A DNA stretch of 64,000 bases from Leptospira sanjuanensis (GTDB taxonomy: Bacteria; Spirochaetota; Leptospiria; Leptospirales; Leptospiraceae): NCBI RefSeq assembly GCF_022267375.1, contig NZ_JAIZBH010000002.1, positions 190,001-254,000 of the forward strand, given 5' to 3'. A model generated the notes under the pieces. That model searched no databases. It had not been told where the DNA came from and saw nothing but the letters and a program-made list of their open reading frames with translations. The translations under genes were made by a program, and so were the position numbers. The stretch's first letter is position 1. Every line of letters starts with the position of its first letter. Positions 53,750 through 64,000 of the stretch are shown piece after piece.

Positions 53750-55264
53750 TTGACGGCTAATCTATTCGGTTTTTTTAGGATTTGGTTTCGAAGAAATTCG
53801 AATGTTTCGCTCCGGGCCTTCTCCGTCGTTTTGTTTCTCGTCTTTCAAACCGGCGTTTACGCCGGTGAAAATGCGCTTCCTTTCGACGAACTCCGCAAAG
53901 GAGTCGTTCAAATCCGCGTTTATTCCCAAGCGGTCAATCCGTTTTCTCCTTGGACGACCGATACGGTGCGAGCCAGTTCGGGCACCGGTTTTTTAATCGG
54001 AAATAAAAGAATTCTTACCAACGCGCACGTCGTCTCGAACGCGAAGTTCGTGCAAGTGCAGAGATACAATCAAACCGAATGGTACGGCGTGAAGATTCTT
54101 CATCTCGCTCACGACTGCGATCTCGCGGTTTTGGAAGCGGACAGTCCCGACTTCTACAAGGATTCGAGAGATCTTTCTCTCGGAGAAATTCCCGAACTCA
54201 ATTCTCCCTTGATTGTGGTCGGTTATCCGATCGGAGGGAACAAGGTTTCCGTTACGCGCGGGATCGTTTCAAGAAAGGATCAATCCGTATATTCTCATTC
54301 CGCGGTGGACAGTCATTTGGTTTTGCAAGTGGACGCCGCGATCAATCCGGGTAATTCCGGCGGACCCGCGATTCAGGACGATAAGGTTGTGGGAGTCGCG
54401 TTTCAGGTCGCGACCAAAGGGGAGAATATCGGATATCTTATTCCTACGAACGTCATCCGTCACTTCCTCACGGATATTGAAGACGGAAAATACGACGGTT
54501 ACGTCGAGCTCGGAGTCAGAACTCTCAATTCGTTTAACATTTCTTTGCGAAAAGCGAAAAAGATTCCGGATTCATTGGAAGGCGTTTTCGTCACGCGCGT
54601 GTTAAAGAACGGTTCCGCGGAAAAACATCTGAAAGAAGGCGATTTTCTCGTGGAGATCGACGGACATCCGATCGGAAAAAACGGAACCGTGATGCAGGAC
54701 AAGGATGCACGAGTCGACTTTGTCGAGATCGTGGATAACAAACACGCGGGGGATAAAATTTCGTTTAAACTCTATCGCGACGGAAAGGAAATGTCCGTTT
54801 CGTTTCCGGCGCTTCGTATGCTCGATTTCGATTTTATGCGGAATCAATACGACAAGTCGTACGATTATGAGATGATCGGCGGACTTCTCTTTCAAGAAAT
54901 GTCGCGCGATCTCATTACGAGTTGGAGCCGCGGAGGAAACACTTCCGGCGGAAGCCAGCTATTATACAGATTTTTTTACTTTATCGAAGACGGCCTCAAT
55001 CGAAGTAAAAAGACGGACGTCGTTTTATACCGTAAACTTTCGCATCCTGTGAACTCCTCTTCGGATTACTTCGTCAACCTCGTGTTGGAATCGGTCAACG
55101 GAACCCCCGTCGGAGAATTGAACGATCTCAAACGGATCTTGAAAGAATCCAAAGAAAAATATCTGCGTCTCAAATTTTTGGACGTTCAGGTCCCTTTGAT
55201 CTTGAATCGGGAAGAAGCCGAAAGAGCGGATGAAAGAATCCGTAAGACTTACGGTCTGGAGTAA
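53750..55264 (+). CDS. Active HtrA/Deg-type serine protease with PDZ-like domain
   Basis: The 504-residue protein starts at a TTG with GGGAGGG 5 bp upstream. It has a signal peptide (RAFSVVLFLVFQTGVYAG) and a trypsin-fold domain with the full triad: H93 in TNAHVV, D124 in HDCDLAVLE, S203 in NPGNSGGPA. A PDZ-like segment follows (GVFVTRVLKNGSAEKHLKEGDFLVEIDGHPI, about residues 285-315), and a second, atypical C-terminal domain (residues 380-504). The family degrades or checks misfolded envelope proteins in the periplasm. The next gene encodes a degenerate relative and starts 8 bp later. Confidence 0.92.
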   Translation: MTANLFGFFRIWFRRNSNVSLRAFSVVLFLVFQTGVYAGENALPFDELRKGVVQIRVYSQAVNPFSPWTTDTVRASSGTGFLIGNKRILTNAHVVSNAKFVQVQRYNQTEWYGVKILHLAHDCDLAVLEADSPDFYKDSRDLSLGEIPELNSPLIVVGYPIGGNKVSVTRGIVSRKDQSVYSHSAVDSHLVLQVDAAINPGNSGGPAIQDDKVVGVAFQVATKGENIGYLIPTNVIRHFLTDIEDGKYDGYVELGVRTLNSFNISLRKAKKIPDSLEGVFVTRVLKNGSAEKHLKEGDFLVEIDGHPIGKNGTVMQDKDARVDFVEIVDNKHAGDKISFKLYRDGKEMSVSFPALRMLDFDFMRNQYDKSYDYEMIGGLLFQEMSRDLITSWSRGGNTSGGSQLLYRFFYFIEDGLNRSKKTDVVLYRKLSHPVNSSSDYFVNLVLESVNGTPVGELNDLKRILKESKEKYLRLKFLDVQVPLILNREEAERADERIRKTYGLE

Positions 55265-55272
55265 ATACGAAC

Positions 55273-56910
<1,638 letters not shown>

Positions 56911-57028
56911 AAGACGCTGAATCCGATTCAATAGCAACTCGTTTTGATTCGGTTTTTGGTCGTCGGGCCGAATGATCGCGGTCGGTTGTCGATTGCAAAT
57001 ATAAAGGAACGGATTTCCAATTTCTTTC

Positions 57029-58276
57029 TCACTTCCAAAGTTCAAAAGGAAGCGGAGTGGAAACAAAGGCGAGCTTAAACAAAAATAAAAAGAAAATGCT
57101 TCCGGTTACGAGCCAATAAGCGTTATCCGAAATCGTTTCGTCTTCGATTTTCCACAAAATCAAAAACGCGATCGAAACCGTAAACATTCTCGAAACGTTT
57201 TCGTACGAAGACCAATACAGCACGTAACCCGCGGAGAAAACCGAAACGATCACAAAGAAAAAGGAAATTCTAAGTGCGATCGCCTTCTCCCAACTCCCCG
57301 TCACAAGTACGGACAATCCAGCGAGAAACAAAAAAAAGATCGGAACTCTCGAGAACTTCTTAGCGAAAAGGATCAATCCCGTTTCAAAGTCCGGAACTTG
57401 CAAAAAAGAGAATATACTCGGTTCGTTGATTTCCTTCCAATAACCGAAAAAGCCGTCCAACGGAGCGAAAAAATCCGTGAATCGCGCGGGTGACCAATGC
57501 GGAAATTGAATTTTTAAAAACACGCCCCAACAAAACGGTAAAAGCAGGGTCGCGGCGATCGCGATCGAATGTTTCCACTTGCGATCGAACAAGGATTGAA
57601 TTCCTAAAGGAAACAAAAGAAAGAATGCCTGTTCTTTGGTGACGATCGAAAGACCGCCGAAAAAAGCGAACCACATCCACTTCTCTTTTTTATAAAACCA
57701 ATATGTGATCACCAAAAGTCCCGTTAGAACGGCGTCGCTGACTAAGAGCGCATAACTTCCCAAGAGGAACGGAGAGAATAAATAGAAGCTTGCATAGATC
57801 CCGAATTTTTCTCGGCATAAGTCGCGCAGCAAATGCCAAGAGACAAGAATTGCGGCCAGATTGAGGAAATACATTCCGAAAACGGTTCCCCAGGGGCCGA
57901 ACCATCCGAAGATCGAAACGAACAACGGATATCCGATTCGGGGCGCTCGAATATTTTCCTCGAATCCTTTCGGCCATTCCAAATGGAATTCGCTTAACAT
58001 TCTGGAATAATAGTAAAAGATTTGTCCGTCGTATCCGGCGCCGAGATCGCCTGGCCGACCTAAAAATATGACCGCCCCTTTCGGAGTCGTTTCCGGGTTT
58101 TGAACCGCGAATTGCATTCCGAAGTTGATCTGCGAACTCGGGTTCCAATCGTATTTTCTCCAGATCAGAAGGGAGGCAAGCGCGTATAACGCGAAAAATA
58201 AGGGAAGAATTACGAACGGGTTTTCAAGCCAAGAACGAACTTTGCCGAAAAAGGAATTCGTCCTTTCCGTCCGCAT
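57029..58276 (-). CDS. Polytopic GT-C-type glycosyltransferase-like membrane protein
   Basis: The 415-residue protein has about ten membrane helices and, in the first periplasmic loop, GRPGDLGAGYDGQIFYYYSRM, with the acidic residue and aromatic cluster expected of GT-C mannosyl/arabinosyl transferases. A second loop RAPRIGYPLFVSIFGWF follows. No peripheral domain is present. It would transfer a sugar from a polyprenyl carrier. It begins one base after the stop of the SGNH gene in the same direction. Confidence 0.75.
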   Translation of the reverse strand: MRTERTNSFFGKVRSWLENPFVILPLFFALYALASLLIWRKYDWNPSSQINFGMQFAVQNPETTPKGAVIFLGRPGDLGAGYDGQIFYYYSRMLSEFHLEWPKGFEENIRAPRIGYPLFVSIFGWFGPWGTVFGMYFLNLAAILVSWHLLRDLCREKFGIYASFYLFSPFLLGSYALLVSDAVLTGLLVITYWFYKKEKWMWFAFFGGLSIVTKEQAFFLLFPLGIQSLFDRKWKHSIAIAATLLLPFCWGVFLKIQFPHWSPARFTDFFAPLDGFFGYWKEINEPSIFSFLQVPDFETGLILFAKKFSRVPIFFLFLAGLSVLVTGSWEKAIALRISFFFVIVSVFSAGYVLYWSSYENVSRMFTVSIAFLILWKIEDETISDNAYWLVTGSIFFLFLFKLAFVSTPLPFELWK

Positions 58277-58277
58277 A

Positions 58278-59845
<1,568 letters not shown>

Positions 59846-59849
<4 letters not shown>

Positions 59850-60247
59850 TTTGCCTTGGAATTACAGTCGGAGCAGGTTCCATAGAGAATGATCTCATGG
59901 GTGTCCACGGTAAATCCTTTCGGACTTTTGTCCAGAGGAAACGGACAGATTTCAATATCGAACACTCGATCGCATTGTTTGCAGTGAAAGTGATGATGAT
60001 GGTGAAGATGGCTCGCTTCAAAGCGCGAGGATTCTCCCGGCAAATGGATCTCGTTGATCGCTCCGGTTTCCATCAAATGATTGACCGCTCTGTAAACGGT
60101 CGCGATTCCTAAGTTGTCCAGATTTTTGCGGGATAGTTCGTAGATCTCTTTGATCGAAAGCGGACCTTTAGCGGTTTCGAGAACCTTGAGGATTTCCCCC
60201 TTTTGTTTCGTGTTTCTGAGGGCGATTTTTTTCTCTTCTACTTTCAT
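59846..60247 (-). CDS. Fur-family metalloregulator
   Basis: The 133-residue protein has a winged-helix (LSIKEIYELSRKNLDNLGIATVYRAVNHL) and a metal-binding dimer domain. HLHHHHHFHCKQC supplies histidine and two Cys (C89, C92), and C125, C128 form the second CxxC of the structural zinc site. Fur, PerR and Zur cannot be told apart from this alone. It lies back to back with hemO, so it probably controls the iron/heme genes and possibly its own operon. It overlaps the SGNH gene by 4 bp. Confidence 0.88.
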
Positions 60248-60328
60248 GGGAACGACAAGTTTGCGATCCTCTTAATTCTCGGCGGCCGACCTTTGCCCTG
60301 TCAATCGCAAATAACCCAGTGGGACTTT

Positions 60329-60493
60329 GTGGGAACTCATACAAAACCTCTCTTTCAAGGGAGAATTCTTCCGTTGCAGTGGGAATGCAGGAGTTCCCAC
60401 AAAATTTTACGGTTCGATTTGGAAATTCGAAGGAGTTCCCACCGAGTTTCCGCATTCAATTTGAGAATCCGCAGGAGTTCCCACAAAATTTTT
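60329..60493. repeat. Cluster of GTGGGAACTC/GGAGTTCCCAC palindrome copies
   Basis: Besides the first copy at 60329-60342, three copies of GGAGTTCCCAC recur at about 41-bp steps and are followed by ACAAAATTTT or CGAGTTTCCG. The flanking sequence GATTTGGAAATTCGAAG and TCAATTTGAGAATCCGCAG also corresponds between units, so this is a degenerate tandem array. Single copies elsewhere are at 14779, 14833 and 41579. Confidence 0.6.
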
Positions 60494-60529
60494 CAGTAAA
60501 ACAACCTTTCTTCTTCAAAAATAAGTTTG

Positions 60530-60554
60530 ATTCTCAGTATCAACTTCTGAGAAT
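60530..60554. promoter_or_regulatory. 25-bp inverted repeat overlapping the hemO promoter
   Basis: ATTCTCAG (60530-60537) and CTGAGAAT (60547-60554) are perfectly complementary with a 9-bp spacer. TTGATT (60527-60532) and GAGAAT (60549-60554) could be -35 and -10 of hemO, so a bound dimer would block the promoter. TGAGAAT/ATTCTCA is the half-site of classical Fur boxes, but here arms face the other way. Confidence 0.5.
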
Positions 60555-60581
60555 TGTCACAGTATTGTCAGGAGAACCGTA

Positions 60582-61259
60582 ATGAATTTAGCAACACTAC
60601 TTCGGGAAGGAACATCCGAAGAACACAAAGCCGCAGAAAGTTCCGCCTTCATTCGCTGTTTTATGAAAGGGGTTTTGGAAAAAGGAACTTACGCGCGCCA
60701 TCTGGAAGCATTTTACTTCGTTTATGAAGCGATGGAAGAAGAACTCGAACGTCACGCAGACAACGTCGTACTCAAATCGATTCGTTATCCGGAATTGTAT
60801 CGCAAGAACGCACTTTTAGAGGATCTTCAGTTTTTTTACGGATCTTGGAAGGCGGCGGATCACAAACCGACTGCTGCGACACAAATTTACGTGGATAAGA
60901 TCCGTAAAATTTCAGCGACACAACCCGAACTCTTAGCGGCACATTCTTATGTTCGTTACTTAGGGGATCTTTCCGGCGGACAAATTCTGAAGAAGGTCGC
61001 TGCAAGAGCGTTGGCGCTTCCGGAAGGAAAAGGAATTTCTTTCTACGAGTTTCCGGCGATCACCGATATGAACGCGTTTAAAGGAAATTACCGCACCGCT
61101 CTGGATTCGCTTCCTGTAAGCGATGACGTAAAGCAGCAGATCCTAACGGAATCTAAGCAGGTATTCCTCTTGAACCAAGGAATTTTCTCCGAGCTGGAAC
61201 AGGATCTGATTTCTGCGATCGGTAAGGAAGCGTATGACGCAGTTCTTGCAAAAGGCTGA
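60582..61259 (+). CDS. hemO: Heme oxygenase
   Basis: The 225-residue protein has the heme-ligand histidine H15 in SEEHKAAES and the distal helix [16 protein letters not shown]. It opens heme with O2 and electrons, releasing iron, CO and biliverdin in the cytosol. An AGGAG is placed at 8 bp from the ATG. The promoter region carries a candidate Fur-type operator. The MFS gene overlaps its end by 26 bp, so the two form an operon. Confidence 0.96.
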   Translation: MNLATLLREGTSEEHKAAESSAFIRCFMKGVLEKGTYARHLEAFYFVYEAMEEELERHADNVVLKSIRYPELYRKNALLEDLQFFYGSWKAADHKPTAATQIYVDKIRKISATQPELLAAHSYVRYLGDLSGGQILKKVAARALALPEGKGISFYEFPAITDMNAFKGNYRTALDSLPVSDDVKQQILTESKQVFLLNQGIFSELEQDLISAIGKEAYDAVLAKG

Positions 61260-62451
61260 TCGAAAAAAATCCCCTTATTTTTTACCGGTGGCAGTCTTTC
61301 TGGCGATGCTTCCGGTAACGATGATTGTTCCCGTATTTAAGGAAATCGTAAAGGACCGTTTTCAATCGGGTAATGGAGAAGTCGCCTGGTTCCTGAGCAT
61401 TGCGATGCTCGGGTCCTTTTTCTTTTCTCCCGTTGCGGGATTTCTTTCGGATTATTTCGGAACCCGCAGAAAAATCATCGTTCTTTTCTGCGGCTTGGAC
61501 GCGTTGTTGTTGGGACTACTTCCGTATGCGGACAATCTCGCCACCCTTCTACTGCTTCGTTTTTTGGAAGGAGGCGCGCACGTATTCGTGATCGGACTTC
61601 TTCTCGCTTCCGTCGCCGACGTGGAGCACGGCGAATCCAAACTCAAATTCGGAAACGGCGCCTTGATGGGTTTGTCCGGTATGCTTCTTTCCTTGGGAGG
61701 GGCCGTCGGTGTTTCACTCGGCTTTCTCGGTAAACACGATCCCACTCTTCCGTTTCGGATGGGTTCGGGGATCTTACTCTTTCTCGCGTTGGTCGTTTAT
61801 CAATTTGTCCCCGAAGAAAAGTTCAATCGAAGCAAAAAACATTCTTGGAAAGAATCCGGTATCGTCTTTTTATCCCATCCACTTCTTTTATTCCCCTTGG
61901 CGTTTCAGTTTCTGGATCGCTTCACTTCGGGTTATTTTATGAGTTCTCTCAATCTTCGTCTTCGCGAAGAATTTTCCCTCAATCCTTCCGAGACGGGAAG
62001 AATGTTGTCCTTGGTTTTTTTACCGATGGCCTTGTTGTCGTATCCCGCGATCCGTCTTTCCAAACGAACCGGTAAATACTTTCCGGTCGCGATCGGTTCT
62101 TTGATCTACGGAATTTCATTGACTCTTTCCGGAATGTTTCAATCCGTTTTGTGGATCGGCGTTTCATTGTTGTTCTGCGGATTGGGTGCGGGTTTAATGT
62201 TTGCGACATCGTTGCGTTTGGCTTCTTCTCTTTGTACGCGTGAGAACAACGGCCTTGTCATGGCGGGTTTGACCGGTTTCGGTTCTCTCGGTTTCTTTTT
62301 GGGTCCGATTTCTTCCGTGGGTTTGGATCGTATTACCGCTGCGGTGAATCCTGCTTGGAATTCTTCTTTGACCGCGGTTGTGTTCGGACTCGCTCAGATC
62401 GTGATCGTTCTTGTCAGCGTTCCATTTTACAAAACCTTAAATAAGAAATAA
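61234..62451 (+). CDS. MFS transporter linked to heme oxygenase
   Basis: This 405-residue protein has 12 predicted helices. The MFS loop motif is [13 protein letters not shown], and the corresponding C-terminal half reads [10 protein letters not shown]. The start ATG is inside hemO, with AAGGAAG upstream, a translational coupling. It is likely an exporter or importer for a heme- or iron-related compound, inferred only from position. [20 protein letters not shown] lies in helix 4-5. Confidence 0.88.
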   Translation: MTQFLQKADRKKSPYFLPVAVFLAMLPVTMIVPVFKEIVKDRFQSGNGEVAWFLSIAMLGSFFFSPVAGFLSDYFGTRRKIIVLFCGLDALLLGLLPYADNLATLLLLRFLEGGAHVFVIGLLLASVADVEHGESKLKFGNGALMGLSGMLLSLGGAVGVSLGFLGKHDPTLPFRMGSGILLFLALVVYQFVPEEKFNRSKKHSWKESGIVFLSHPLLLFPLAFQFLDRFTSGYFMSSLNLRLREEFSLNPSETGRMLSLVFLPMALLSYPAIRLSKRTGKYFPVAIGSLIYGISLTLSGMFQSVLWIGVSLLFCGLGAGLMFATSLRLASSLCTRENNGLVMAGLTGFGSLGFFLGPISSVGLDRITAAVNPAWNSSLTAVVFGLAQIVIVLVSVPFYKTLNKK

Positions 62452-62579
62452 CTTTAGAATCTTATAAAGTTATTTAAGCGTCATCGATTCGAAAGCGACG
62501 AATGGTAAAATCCGTTTTCAATCGACGCGTGTGAAAGGTTCGTTAAGAGCTACGCCGCCCTCCGAAACCGTGCCGTTTT

Positions 62580-64000
<1,421 letters not shown>

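Larger units (their letters stand above)
60248..60581. other. Fur-family / hemO divergent control region
   Basis: This 334-bp region holds a GTGGGAACTCATAC copy (60329-60342), three spaced GGAGTTCCCAC motifs (60390-60400, 60432-60442, 60473-60483) in degenerate ~41-bp units, and the inverted repeat at 60530-60554 beside hemO. Confidence 0.6.

Noticed and set aside
60530..60554. Classical 19-bp Fur box at hemO
   Set aside because: The half-sites are present, but arms are in the reverse order and have a 9-bp spacer, so it is not the standard 7-1-7 box. It is kept as a candidate operator only.

Overview
The window reads as a spirochaete chromosome of the genus Leptospira. Leptospira-type signatures include a DUF1564 protein, a small all-helical Cys-rich lipoprotein, a heme oxygenase beside a heme-type TonB receptor, lipoproteins with loose spirochaetal lipoboxes, and many TTG/GTG starts backed by good Shine-Dalgarno sequences. 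Base composition looks higher in G+C than the classical L. interrogans type, so a less-studied pathogenic-clade species is my guess (inference). I see no rRNA, tRNA, prophage, transposase or CRISPR.

Layout. 1-1.5 kb: end of speE, then pyrF and a small exported protein. 1.6-3.3 kb: two tandem paralogous outer-membrane beta-barrel genes on the minus strand. 3.7-10.2 kb: a VTT-family membrane protein, then a six-gene plus-strand lipid-modification operon (FAD oxidoreductase, DUF1365, cyclopropane synthase, DUF2062, DUF1295, second Cfa-like methyltransferase). 10.2-14.6 kb, minus strand: a nucleotidyltransferase-like protein, small proteins, an EpmB/KamA-type radical-SAM aminomutase and a PstS-like lipoprotein. 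15.1-17.7 kb: efp, the methionine-salvage genes mtnD and mtnB, and a short-chain dehydrogenase. 17.7-21.8 kb: a large sensor kinase and a PadR regulator. 22-31 kb: aldehyde dehydrogenase, an outer-membrane protein, a thioesterase, a glutamate-synthase-like flavoprotein, an LpxH-like phosphoesterase, an acyl-CoA transferase and an MFS transporter. 31.2-34.7 kb: a promoter, a 16-codon mini-ORF and three consecutive hairpins in front of a patatin / GH5 glycosidase / lipoprotein operon. 35-40.5 kb: DUF1564, DUF547, an ECF sigma factor and FecR-type proteins. 40.5-44.4 kb: haloalkane dehalogenase and a CobD-CobQ fusion. 44.9-51.7 kb: a large unknown membrane-anchored protein, a STAS/zinc-ribbon protein, a nucleotide-sugar dehydratase, an SspB-like protein and a purine-type permease, followed by a 92-93 bp tandem repeat. 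52-57 kb: htpX, apt, and an HtrA-type protease paired with a degenerate copy of itself. 57-64 kb: a Fur-family operon (regulator, SGNH protein, membrane glycosyltransferase) divergent from hemO and an MFS gene, then the C-terminal part of a TonB-dependent receptor.

How genes fit together. The 59.8-64 kb block is a heme/iron locus: regulator, heme oxygenase, transporter and receptor around one control region that carries a 25-bp inverted repeat and a cluster of short palindromic repeats. The 4.3-10.2 kb operon probably methylates or otherwise alters membrane acyl chains. The KamA-like enzyme close to efp, together with a lysine at the modification site of EF-P, fits the beta-lysylation pathway. 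The strongest candidate for something undescribed is the structured leader at 31,184-31,420 with its Cys-Cys mini-ORF.
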